A stretch of 64,000 nt of DNA, from contig CANTFL010000320.1 in assembly GCA_947650285.1 (NCBI GenBank), forward strand, positions 248,001 through 312,000. The letters are read 5' to 3'. Under the pieces are notes generated by a model, which searched no databases, was not told where the DNA came from, and saw only the letters and a list, made by a program, of their open reading frames with translations. Positions 53,693 through 64,000 of the stretch are shown piece by piece (the stretch's first letter is position 1; every line of letters begins with the position of its first letter). Both the position numbers and the translations under genes were made by a program. The stretch comes from Hyaloperonospora brassicae (lineage: Eukaryota; Oomycota; Peronosporomycetes; Peronosporales; Peronosporaceae).

Positions 53693-56600
53693 ATTCATCC
53701 TCCCCGAGCGGAGTTCGCGTTGGTGCATTAGGAAGTCTTGCACTAAATCGCGCCGATGTGTAACGTGTCTGATGTTTTTTTTCTTTTTCCCGGGTACACT
53801 CATGCTCTGGAAGTGTATGCCACCGAACGAGCCACTCCGATTGTCTGCTCACTATGCGCTTTTTGACAAGCGCTTCCACAATGTGCAACTCGTCACCGGT
53901 GGCTTCATCAAGTTTCACTGGTAATGCTTTCGGCACCGGTCGACTGTCAAACCGCACAGAGTTTGGCACAAAGTGGCTTAACAAATTGATGTTGAAGCTC
54001 GGGTGCAAATTGATGAGTGCACGAGGGAGAGTAAGCTTGGCCACATTTTGGTTGATCGTTTTCTCAATCTTGAACGGCCCAATCTTCTTCGCAATTAGCT
54101 TTGAATTTGTTGCATCTTGTCCGTTGTTGCGATAGCTTAGATTAAGATGTCTAGCTTCAAGCATAACTATGTCTTCACCATTTAACGTAACACTGATGCG
54201 TTTCCTGTCGTGATACCTTTTTTGTTTCTGTTTAGCATTCTCCAACTTCTTCCGTGAAAATTCGATGATCTTCTGTCTTCTGTCTGCAAATTTCTTGGCG
54301 TACTCGGGTATACCGATCTTCGTCACGGCGTCACTGGAATCGCCTGTTATTGCATTGTTGCCTTTCCGACCCGTGTCAATTTAGAATGGTGAGAGCTGGG
54401 TAGACTTGCTTACCAGTGTAGCGTGCGCAAACTCGATAGTACTGAGATGCTCTGACCAGTCACTTCCATGGTACGACACCATGCATCGTAGAAAATCTTC
54501 CAAAATTAAATTTTGACGCTCTGTTTGACCGTCCGCTTGTGCGCGGCACGATGAATTCATTAAAAGCTTAGTCCCCGTGACCGCCATGAGATATCTCCAA
54601 ACGTTGGACGTAAATTTCGGGTCGCGATCACTTATGATGACCTTCGGTAGACCGTGATAGCTAACTACAACATCAAAGAAAAATTTAGCGACTCGTAGCG
54701 CGTCGACGTTGGTGTGCGTGTCAGCATATCTTGAACGTTTCGACAGTTTATCAACTACAGTCATGATCGCGTCAAACCCGCTTGACACTAGCAATCTTGT
54801 GATAAAATTTATCGATACGATTTCCCAACAGTCTTCTGGTATATGTGTTGGCATGAGCTTTCCATTTTTCTTCAGTGTGCTCGTCTTCCATCGCACACAA
54901 GTACCACAGCTTGGCACATAATCGCGTATATCCTGTTCCAAGTTTGGTTAAAAGTACCATTGCGCCACCTTTAATTGAGTGCGACGTATTTCTGGATGTG
55001 CCGCTGTGTTCCCATCGTGATGTTCTCGGAGGATATTGGTGATCAACCGATTGTCCGCTGGAACGCAGAGTCGATTGACAGCATGCTTTGTCTTCAGATA
55101 AAGAAGCTCATTCTTCAACACATACTTCTCGTGAACGTTGCTTAGAGCAATCTTGAATTCCGGATCATGCGCGTAGCCTTCCTTAAACGATATTTTTATC
55201 GAAGGGGAGAGGTGCACACTCGACACCACGAACTCGATGTGCTGAACCTGATCCTGCGCTTGTACTTGTTGAATCCAATTGACACCAACGTGGTGAAGTA
55301 CACCACAACCCCCCTTAGGTCATGCACATCGAGCAGAAGTTCTTGATCAAGACGCGAGAGAGAGCACAGAGCTGTTAACTGAAGACCGTGGCGACGCAGA
55401 GTTGTATCACGAGCAACGCACTGCTGCCCTCAGTCATAAATACGAGGCATGGAAACTAATACAGGGTCTGCGAGCGGAGTGACCCCGTTCGGCCGTGACA
55501 ACGCATCGGCGACCACGTTAGAGGAGCCTTTGACATGGTGCAACGTAAAGTCGAATTGTGAAAAAAATGTCAACATTTGAGCCAATTTTGGTGTAACTAT
55601 GGGATGATCAGGCATCCAGAGGCACGCAATATTGTCCGTAAACACATTGAATGAACGTCCATGAAGTTAATGGTGCCATTTGGAAAGATCTGTCTTAGTC
55701 GCTAATAGTTCTTGTTCGTGGGCAGGCCACGCTTGCTCATGAACCCCAATTTTTTTCAAGAAAAACGCGATGGGGTGATCTTTGCCATCTGTGATCTGGG
55801 ACAGTACGCCACCCATGCAGCACCCGGAAGCATCTGTGGTGACAGTAAACGGTATCGCGAAGTTCGGTAGCTGTAGCACAGGTGATTGTTGTAGGACGAC
55901 CTTTCAGTCTCGAAATGCTTTGTCTTGATCGTGCGACCACTCCCACCGCAATTCCTTTCTAACGAGCTTAGTAAGGGGTAGTGCAATTTGTGCAAAAGCG
56001 CAGATAAACCGTCGATAGTTTCCAGCTAATCCGAGGAAGCTCATTAGTTCTTTCCGCGTGCTTGGTTCCTTCATCTACTCAATAGCTGCTGTCTTCCGCT
56101 GATTCACACTTAAGCCATTCTTTGATATTGTATGGCCTAAAAACGCTACACTGTCCTTGCCAAAAGAGCACTTCCCCCGATATGCGTAGAGCTTCTCTTG
56201 GCGCAGTCTAAACACTTCGCGCAGATGCCGAATGTGATCTGCGCTCGACTTGTAAAAGACGCAAATGTCGTTAAGGTAGACAACCGCGAAGTCAAATTTA
56301 TCGAAGAGGACCCACATAAGTCGAGACCAGACGCCTGGCATTCCTGCCAAACCCATAGGTGCAACACACCATTGGTATGTCAACTTGTGAGTCCAAAAAG
56401 CCATGAAATGACGGCTGGGTTCGTTTACAAGTATCTGATGATTTCCTTGAGCCAAGTCTATCACAGTGTAAACAGTACAGCCTGTCATTTGATCAAAAAG
56501 CTTCTCAATGAGAGGCAGAGGAATTTTTAGAATCTTGGTCTGACTGCTCGCGTATCGATAATCAATAACCCAGCAAATATTTTGCGAGCAATTCTTCGAC

Positions 56601-58433
56601 AGAAGCCATTCACCCCAGGTGGGAGCATGTCCGGTAACATGGTCCTTTTTTGGTATACCAAAAACGTTGGAAACCCACGGTGAGTTTGAGACTTCTATTC
56701 AGCCTTTCTTAAGGTTCTCTGTCATGAATAGATCGAGCGCTGATTGCTGCGTCTTTAACAAACGAAAGGGGGCTCGAGAGCTGGGAACGGCATCCGGTTT
56801 CATCTCAACTTTGAACTGCACAGCACATGTCGGCGGGAGACCATCAGGAAGCTTTTCTACGTTAACATCGCTTTATTTTAATATAAGATCACAAACCCAT
56901 GCAGGGATGATATCGCTTGTGGTAACAGGGGATACTTTTGCCATGTAAATCTCGGCGTATTCGTTTCTTTGCACATACAATTAACGCGAAGGTCCACTTT
57001 GTACAAGGCCTTGATTTTATTGATCAGGCTGGGCCAACCTGTTATCATTCATGCCATCGGAGTTAGCGGGAGCCTTTTGGTGTATAATTTTTACGGAGAT
57101 CCAGTCCACCTGCGGGGCGTAATCGCGAATCCATGGAAGCCCAAAAATGACGTCCTGATCATCATCTAAGGGAATCTCCGTAAAAATCATGTGAGCAAAT
57201 TCTGTCACTCATTCGAACAGTTGCTTCGACTGTCGACAACTCGGCTGGCGAAGTTAGAGAACCATCGAACCTCTTCAGCTGTCCCCGATGTTTACTGATG
57301 ACTCGTGACGCAAGACCTGAACGAATCACGTTTGTCGAAGCTCCACAATCCAATAAAATTGTCACGTGCACACCATCAATCATTTCGCGTTTACGCAGCA
57401 AAGATGGCTGTTGACCGATCACCTGTACTTCAATAGTGTTGAAAGTGCATTGATAGAACACGATCCCACTTTCATCGTCTTCTTTCGTCTCTTGCACACT
57501 ATCGATCATGCCGATTCTCCTATTCGGTCGCGATGAGCTCCGGTTTCGTGGCCTCGTCGGAAATTCTGCTAGTCGATGTCCGGCGATTTACAATAAAAGA
57601 ACAATTTGCGCTGGAAGCATTCTTCCTTAGACACCACATGTATATTTTCGATTTCCATATGCTCTGGTCGGGCATCTTCGAAGCGCGGACGCGGCCTTAT
57701 TTCTTGTCTACGAAACGGCTGCACGCGTCTGGCGATCCCGACGCCAAAATGCGATCGCTCGAGATCATAAGCAACATTGATCGCTTGACTCAACGATAAG
57801 CATCGTCTATACTCGACTTCGGCGCGAGTTTGGTGCTTTAATCCCTGAGTGAAATAGAAAATGGAGTCGAAATCACTCATATTTCGGGCCTAAATCATCA
57901 GCTGTCGAAAGCGATTAACGAAATCCCCAAGGTTCCGGCATTGAGCCTGATCCACTTTTCGAAGCTGGTCACGGAGACGTATCTGAAGGTCTGCTGGTAC
58001 GAACTCTTGCTCCAGATGAAAAAAGAGCTTATCCACAGTCGTGCTCCTGCTTCTTGACCAAACAAACCATTCCGCTACAGTGCCTACGAGCATGCTTCCA
58101 ATGGTTGGAATGATTGTAGCTGCCATCGTTGCGCACTTCCAATTGACACGCCTCACTGTAAAGTACTGCTGTACTTGTTCCTTAAAAAGCGCAAACGATT
58201 CTTGTACTTGCCCTCCATACCGGGGAGCCGATCACTGCGTCCAAACGTAAGTCCTTTAGTGTTGTAGCCTAAGCCATCTTTCTCATCATTTCTTGTTGCT
58301 GCGACATCATCGTCAACATGCTTTGCGTGAGCTCAGCATTTAACGGCCCACTCATGGCGTCCATAAACTTCGCACAGCTTTTCGCAGTCAGATTGGGGTC
58401 GGGTCGGGTTCAGGGTCTGCGTGTGGGTCTTCA

Positions 58434-58451
58434 GACCAACAAGTGCTACCA
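58434..58451 (-). promoter_or_regulatory. tRNA primer-binding site of the gypsy element
   Basis: Two bases inside the 5' LTR the minus strand reads TGGTAGCACTTGTTGGTC. The opening TGG pairs with the CCA end of a tRNA. The tRNA is not identified. Confidence 0.6.
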
Positions 58452-58453
58452 GA

Positions 58454-58753
58454 TGTGGTGCCTGGGATGTAATGCCTTGACGGAGAATACAAAAGTGATT
58501 GCATTAGGTCCTTAGTTCACACGCAAGATGCTAATCTAAGCCTTCTGGATTCCATGCATAATTAGTCTCGAATGGGACTAAACTCGATGGATTTCACAAC
58601 GTGCTCTTAAACGGTCGGTCCGCAACCATTCTGGATCGGGATTGTACAACGTGCGCGCATACGAAGTCAACCGCAACCATTCTGGAGCGGGATTGCACAC
58701 CGTGCGCGTAAGCGACGTCGAAAGTCATTCTGGAACGAGCGCCTTGCGCTACA
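58454..58753 (-). repeat. 5' LTR of the minus-strand gypsy element
   Basis: On the minus strand it starts TGTAGCGCAAGGCGCTCG and ends GGCACCACA. It differs from the 3' LTR by substitutions and small indels, for example near both ends and around 58572 (CTCGAATGGG against CTCGATTTCAACTGGG), so the insertion is not recent. Confidence 0.85.
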
Positions 58754-58796
58754 GTGTTGTTGGTCAATAACGTTCCTCAATATACGTCACCTTCAA
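58754..58796 (+). mobile_element. 3' tail of the plus-strand LINE, beyond the gypsy insertion
   Basis: CCTCAATATACGTCACCTTC (58774-58793) resembles the 3' end of the other LINE copy (minus strand, ACCTAAATATACCTCACTTT near 49750-49775). This places the LINE 3' end here and shows that the gypsy element sits in its 3' tail. Confidence 0.5.
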
Positions 58797-61095
58797 CAAC
58801 ACAACCTGGACCTGTTCTTCCAGCGAACAGGGATCGGTAGGCATTTGACAGAGCCGCATACAAATGCGTCGATTGGCAAAGCCGAAAGAATGCATCACAC
58901 CATCATGAGTATATGGGGCGGTGTATGCTCTGGATTACCTTTGCGTTTCTGTGGGTTCGCGGCTACATATACAGCTCACGTGCTCAATCGGATGCCGACG
59001 AGAGCCAATTTAGGGCGTAAGTCACCACTTGAGTGCCTGACCGGGAGACCAGTAGACACTGTCGACGAGGTGGTCCTTAAGTCACCGTGCAAATGTACCA
59101 GTGACCGAAAAAGAAGACCGTTGGCAACGCAGCACTGCCGGTGTCATTATCGGTAAAGTCGAAGAGACAAAAGGATACAACGTTCTGCCACCTAGCAACA
59201 GCACAGTCATCGCCCCACGCCACATCGGGCAAGTGGAAACGTTGATAGCAGAGGCGAACGAGCCGATCAAGCGCACGCTTGAAGGAGATAGCGACGATGA
59301 ACTCGAGCGGCTAGTAGTTATGAAAGAACGGGACCGACAACGGGAGAACCAATGCCGAGGAGAAGTCAGCATCCCGAGCTGGTGCTCACGACGTGAATTT
59401 CGCGTCACCCCATGATGGACAGAGTCAACGACTGAGCGAGCCACGAATTGGCGGGCGAGACCATGCAATGCCGTTGCCTAACTAAAGCCTTGAGCGTGTC
59501 AACGAATCGTGACGGTCAGATCGCAAACGTGTAAATTCTGCGAAATAGATGGACGCGGATGAGTCCCACGCAAGCGCAAATGCTCGCAACCCGCCTTCCG
59601 TGCCATCTACCACTATGCGCTGGAAAGAGGTAGTCCTTTTGGTTGCAAGCGCGGCGACGCAGACGTTTGCAATGTCGGCGTTAAGAAGAAGGAAGGAAGA
59701 GTATGCGTAATTCCCGGATCCTGAATCCTACAACGTATCGCTCACGTCACCCGAAGCCCATTCGTGGGAGATCGCGTCACTTGGGGAAAAACTTCACTGG
59801 GAGCTTGTGAAAGTTGAGAGCAGTATGCACGTTCTGACAAGCAAGTGGGTCTAATTGAGAAAGAAGGACGGGCATTGCGCTATCGAACGGTACAAGGCGC
59901 GGCTAGTGGCGGGTGGAGATGACCGGGTGTTCGAACGTGACGACAATCTCACGTTCGGCGCAGTACTCGAGATGATCAGCGGAAATGTTCTGCTGGCTGC
60001 AGCGAGGGCATGACCCCTAGTGACGAAGAACTACGCAAAGCCGGGGCGAAGATGCGAGCGACATGTGCCTGGGTCGAGTGAATAGTCCATATGGCCTCAA
60101 ACAAGCAGGAAGAATGAGGAATTAGCCCCTGCATCGCACGCTGATGAAAGCAGGGTGTTTGCAGTCAATCACTCATGCATGCGTGTATTACCAAACCACA
60201 ACGGAAGGGACAGTGGTGATTGGGACGTACATGGACGACTTGCTGGCTGTCGCGACGCATGACGAATTTCTCGACGAATCCGGCAGCACGATGACCATCA
60301 GCTTGGAACTCAATTGCTTTGGTGTTGTGGAGAACTGTTTCGGGATGCACATTGGTTGCAACGACGCGACTGGTTGCCGTATTGGTCAAAAGCAAATGAT
60401 GACAGACCTGTTGCACAAGAAGCGTCTCGAGAAGGTCAATGCAGTACGAGCGCCAATAGCTGGTGAGTCGTCGTTGGAGTCAGAAAGCGAGAAAGTTATG
60501 GCACTGCCGACAAGTAAACCCGGAACAGCAGAATCGCCAACCGTGAAGAGCTTTCAATCTCGCGTCGGCAGCCTGTTATGGATTGCCACGTGCAGCCGAC
60601 CCGATGTGGCGTATGCCGTACACAGAGCTACACGCCAGAGCCACGCACCTACGGATCAAGATGTGAGGATTGCACGAAGGGTATGACGGTACCCGACAGG
60701 GACGGCAAGCGCATGACTGCACATGAGAGGGGACGTTTTGCGACGCGAATCGAACCCAAGAGCGAAACCAACGCCGACTTTGTTGCCGACAAGAGTTCGC
60801 ACAAATTCGTCAGTGGCGCAATTGAATTCATGAACGGCACACGCCTGTAGGATGGCAAGTGAAGCAGCCGTCATCAGTCGCGCTCTAGAGTGCCTAGACG
60901 GGGTTAGTAGCTGATGCAAATGGTGCAAAAGAGCTGCTACATGTACGTAATCTGTTGTGTGAGTTGGGCTACGCGTGGAGCGGCCACTGTCGATGCTGAT
61001 TGACAACCAAACCGCTATCAAACCCAATTGAGAACGAGGCGACGTCGAGTAGCCAGAAGCACGTGGTCGTACGTCAGGCATATGTCCACACAAGA
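58797..61095 (+). mobile_element. Ty1/copia retrotransposon remnant (integrase, RT, RNase H)
   Basis: In order on the plus strand: integrase C-terminal half (TEPHTNASIGKAERMHHTIM, then HVLNRMPTRANLG, about 58848-59010), a copia-type linker (GVIIGKVEETKGYNV, about 59139), the start of RT (AIERYKARLVAGGD, about 59880), RT palm with TYMDDLLAVAT (about 60225), the conserved SRVGSLLWIATCSRPDVAYAVHRAT-type region (60560-60640, given here by position), and RNase H pieces (NADFVADKSSHKFVSGA, about 60771; a final LIDNQTAIKP-like block near 60994). Stops and frameshifts are frequent. The 5' half is absent, which fits interruption by the LINE. No LTR was found. Confidence 0.85.
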
Positions 61096-61515
61096 CACGA
61101 CCCAACGTACTGCTACTTCATCCGTCGAGTTATTAAATGTGCCTTTATGACCACAACAACGGTATTTGCTGCATGTACCCAATTTGCTGGGGCATGCACA
61201 ATTGTTGCCCCCCCCCCCGCATTTATATAACTTCTCGAAGGGAGCACGGTACGCCACCGCAGCGGTCCAAGTGTCCTCTGTTTCCATCGACTCAATTCAT
61301 TTCGTCCAATCAGCGCTCGTCGTGTCCATCGCACCGCTGCGGTCGCGCTGTTCTATCGTCCCACCGCGGCGTCTCGTCCGCGCGCGTCGTCGCGCGCCCA
61401 GTCCTCGTCCCCGCACGTCCGCATCACCACGGGTATCTCTCCTGCTTCCTCTTGTTGATATCGGTGCTTTCACGGCTCTCGAGCGCTGTCTACGAGCTGA
61501 GCAAACGCTTTATTC
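61096..61515. other. Upstream region of the Beclin gene
   Basis: A C11 run lies at about 61209-61219. An initiator-like motif is at 61297-61310. No gene is present. Confidence 0.4.
61297..61310 (+). promoter_or_regulatory. Putative initiator element of the Beclin gene
   Basis: TCATTTCGTCCAAT matches the TCATTYY core of the oomycete initiator. It lies 219 bp before the first ATG (61516) and 405 bp before the second candidate (61702). Confidence 0.35.
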
Positions 61516-63566
61516 ATGAACACACGTAGCTCGCCCGAGACGCCGATGACTATTTGGGCGTTGCCGCGACCGCCAGCCTCGACTGGAGCGCCCCCGAGCG
61601 CCGTCCTGCCTTCTCTGTCGCTGACGCCAGCCCCGGCGTCTGCCAGCGCGTCCTGCTCGCCGTACACCAAGAGCTCGACGCGCTACGCCAGACGCGCCGC
61701 CATGGAAGGCAAGAGTTTGTTTACGTGCCACCAATGCGGTGCGCTGCTCAAGTTCCAGTACAGTCCCGTGTCGATTGAAGAGAAGATCATGCGGCTTCGA
61801 CCCGTGGCGTACGAGCATCCGGTGGACCCGGGCGAGCAGCGATTCAGCAAAGGAGAAGAAGAGGATCAGGGAGCTCGACTGACCGAAGGAACGGACGCTG
61901 GAGAAACTACGGACGCAGACGAAGAAGAAGAAGCTGCAGCACCAGCACAGACAGTGAGATCGTCGCTCAGTCAACAGCAACAGCAGCAGCAAAAGACGTC
62001 GGCCGTTGTTCCCGAGATTGTCTGGGAACGACAACATCTGGACATCAGCGAAGAGAGTGGTGCTTGGATGCCTGCTGAGTTCGACCTCATGAATGGGATT
62101 GCCGCTTTTACGAGCTGCAATCGGGGAGATATCGGACAGAGCATTGCAGATGTCGTGCCCGCGCGGCTATTGAACAAATCACACTTGTGGATGTCCGATT
62201 GGGAGATCGACCTTTCTCTTCCGCAATGTGATAGGGAAGGGTGGGTGTATGCAGCATCGTACGCTGCATTTGGTGCGATAGAGGGACTCGTTGCTTCTGA
62301 GAAGGAGGTGGCAAATGAGAACGAACACAGCGGCCCTGCAGCAAGAACTGATGCGTGTCCACAGGTACGCCAAAGGCGTTTGATCCGCAAGCGCCGCATC
62401 GATGGCAGCGATCTCTGCTGGTTTCAGGAACTGTTGGACTGCAGGTACGCTTGAGCAACTGGCTTGTACATGAGATACACTGTAACTAAATACGGTGATT
62501 GTTCTTGCAGCACGGTTCTCCTGAAGAAGAGGCTACCAACTTGCCATGACTGTGAAGCCAAGGTAGTTTCCCGATTTACTCAGTACGTGAAACATCGTGG
62601 TAGGGAGTCTGCTGTTTGTCCTCAGTGGGAGCTGACTGATTGTCATACGTTTTTCGTTCGATCTGCTGCAGAGCATTGCACGAACTTGAGAAAGACCACA
62701 CCCAATATGAGGGGTTTATGGCCCAGTTCGTAGACGAAGAGCGAGCGTCAGGACGAACGTTTTGCGATGACGTCGACTACGATGATGATAGCGATGAGTG
62801 GCGCGCTGACCCAGAGCTTCGTGCTCTAGAAGAAGAAGAGCGACAGCTTAAGGCTGAGTTGGAAGCCATTGAGGATGAGACTGCACAAGTCGCAGCGAAG
62901 AGGCGCGAGCTTTGGTCAACCGGAATGGATCTCGAGCATTTGGTCCACGGCACGTTTGCTGAAGGAGCGTTTCTGCAGCATTTGTTGGGTCTGAGTCGCG
63001 ACGAGCGCCAATCGGTGGGCGTATTCGCCGTTCATGCGTCCGATATGCTACGCCGTCTCCAACGCTACAACGTCTGCAACGATGTGTTCCACATTTGGCA
63101 CGACGGTCTTTTCGGGACGATCAATGGCCTTCGGCTCGGTCGGCTGCCATCAAAGCCAGTGGAGTGGGTGGAGATCAATGCTGCGATGGGCCAGGCAGTG
63201 TTGTTGCTGGCAACGATCGCTGATCGCGCTGATTTTGAGTTTTCACGGAATCGCCTTGTACCTCGAGGGAGCTACTCCCGCGTGGTCAATATGTACGGAA
63301 AGGAGTACAGCCTCTACAGCGACGGTGGTATGTTCCGCCGTCGTGGCTTCAACCAGGCCATGATCCTTTTTCTCGAGTGCGTCGAAGACGCGGGTCGTCG
63401 TGCGATGAAAGAAGAACCTTCCCTCAAGTTTCCGTACAAGGTCGAGCGAGGCAAGATTGGTGGTTTGCCCATTTCACTCGGCAACGACGAGCAGTGGACG
63501 CGAGCGCTCAAGTATATGCTCACGCACCTGAAATGGCTACTGGCTTGGATTTCCAAGCGCTACTGA
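61516..63566 (+). CDS. ATG6: Beclin 1/ATG6 with an embedded dysferlin-type (DysF) domain
   Basis: Core subunit of the Vps34 PI3-kinase complexes in autophagy and endosomal sorting. Three exons (61516-62444, 62511-62582, 62672-63566; introns 66 and 89 bp, donors GTACGC and GTACGT) join in phase to 631 residues. FTCHQCGALLKF (69-80) matches the Beclin N-terminus. An acidic/polyQ linker leads to a DysF-like region (about 166-296: EIVWERQHLD, LWMSDWEIDL, CDREGWVYA, VRQRRLIRKRR). CHDC (321-324), a coiled coil (335-405) and the C-terminal evolutionarily conserved (BARA) domain (FHIWHDGLFGTINGLRLG, PVEWVEINAAMGQAVLLL, EQWTRALKYMLTHLKWLLAW) follow. Beclins are usually near 450 residues. ATG 61702 (MEGKSLFTC, in GCCGCCATGG) is a strong alternative start giving 569 residues. 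Confidence 0.92.
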
Positions 63567-63752
63567 GAGAGAGAGAGGCGGGCACAACAAGGATGGACGG
63601 ACAAGGCCGGCAGGACTTTGCATCGCCAGGAAACAGTTGCGCATGGCGGTGGACGTACAACGTGTCTGCTTGCTCTCAGTCATTGCAAAGCAGCATTGGG
63701 CCACAACGCACAGAGCGTGGCGAAGACGTCATAGGTGTACATGTTGATTTAT

Positions 63753-64000
63753 CTACAAAAGTTGCTGGATGGCCTTGTGAATCGCGTTCGCAGCGTATAG
63801 TACCTCTTCCTGTGTCGTCGAGCGACCGACGGACAAGCGAAGTGTCCCCTTGGCAAACGCTGGAGCCACCTTCATGGCCGCCAGCACGTGCGAAATAGTA
63901 ACATTGTCTTCTTGATGCTCAAAGCTCTTGTCCTCTTCTGTAGTGTCGTCGTACTGCTTGTGGCTATGGCATGCAGATCCCGCGCTTGCACACACACCGT
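63753..64000 (-). CDS. Cysteine desulfurase/selenocysteine lyase-like protein, C-terminal part (cut by window end)
   Basis: The last 80 or so codons of a class V aminotransferase-fold enzyme. The minus strand reads VCASAGSACHSH, SHVLAAMKVAPAFAKGTLRL and SVGRSTTQEEVLYAANAIHK to a stop at 63753. The SAGSACHS segment corresponds to the loop with the conserved Cys, and LRLSVGRSTT is typical of NifS/SCLY-type enzymes. These PLP enzymes release sulfur from Cys or selenium from selenocysteine. The acidic insert between the two motifs is unusual in length. The catalytic Lys and PLP site lie beyond the window. It converges with the Beclin gene, with 186 bp between the stops. Confidence 0.8.
   Translation of the reverse strand, partial: GVCASAGSACHSHKQYDDTTEEDKSFEHQEDNVTISHVLAAMKVAPAFAKGTLRLSVGRSTTQEEVLYAANAIHKAIQQLL

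Larger units (their letters stand above)
53392..58753 (-). mobile_element. Ty3/gypsy chromodomain retrotransposon with both LTRs, inactive
   Basis: Two LTRs of about 300 bp (53392-53692 and 58454-58753) bound the element, with a 5-bp target duplication GTGTT on both sides (53387-53391, 58754-58758). In minus orientation: primer site, gag (about 58250-57580; RNLGDFVNRFRQLMI), a zinc knuckle remnant, protease (LLDCGASTNVI), RT (56488-56075), RNase H (55879-55430), integrase (55229-54381), and chromodomain (about 53900-53800; SEWLVRWHTLPEHE). Many stops occur. Three active sites are altered: protease LDCGAS for LD[ST]GAS, RT YLND for YLDD, and integrase first Asp to Asn (SINFITRLL). It lies in the 3' tail of the plus-strand LINE. 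Confidence 0.92.

Overview
This is nuclear DNA of an oomycete, most likely a member of the Peronosporales. The species cannot be fixed from the window. Four things point there: compact GC-rich genes with few short introns (66-205 bp, mostly opening GTACGT or GTGCGT), initiator-like TCATTTC/TCATTCT motifs close to start codons, a chromodomain Ty3/gypsy element with a TGTAACGGGG...CCCCGTTACA LTR, and an RPB1 tail made almost only of YSPTSPA heptads.

Layout. 1-3835: 3' part of a decayed chromodomain Ty3/gypsy element with its polypurine tract and 3' LTR. 3836-7.8 kb: gene-poor, with a decayed Crypton-like tyrosine recombinase. 7.9-44.8 kb: the gene island. It holds malic enzyme (+), a BT1/folate-biopterin-type transporter (-), a decayed gene (+), a four-finger C2H2 protein (-), a KE4-like ZIP zinc transporter (+), RPB1 (-), a small uncharacterised ORF and SRP9 (+), CTF18 (-, four exons), a METTL4-like MT-A70 methyltransferase (+, two exons), a gene-poor 5 kb with remnants, a Frag1/DRAM/Sfk1 membrane protein (-, five exons), an uncharacterised tail-anchored protein (-), and a WW-domain protein ending in a possible CaaX box (+).

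45.9-61.1 kb: a nest of retrotransposons. A Ty1/copia remnant appears to carry a plus-strand LINE. That LINE is split by a minus-strand LINE fragment (13-bp target duplication) and, in its 3' tail, by a Ty3/gypsy element with both LTRs and a 5-bp target duplication (GTGTT). None of these elements is intact.

61.5-64 kb: a Beclin 1/ATG6 gene (+, three exons) whose N-terminal half contains what looks like a complete dysferlin (DysF) domain, followed by the C-terminal end of a cysteine desulfurase/selenocysteine lyase-like gene (-).

The genes are single-copy housekeeping genes, not operons. The most unusual observation is the Beclin-DysF architecture, together with apparent loss of the Beclin aromatic finger. 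Exon joins were inferred by hand from GT/AG sites, reading phase and family similarity. No search or transcript data were available.
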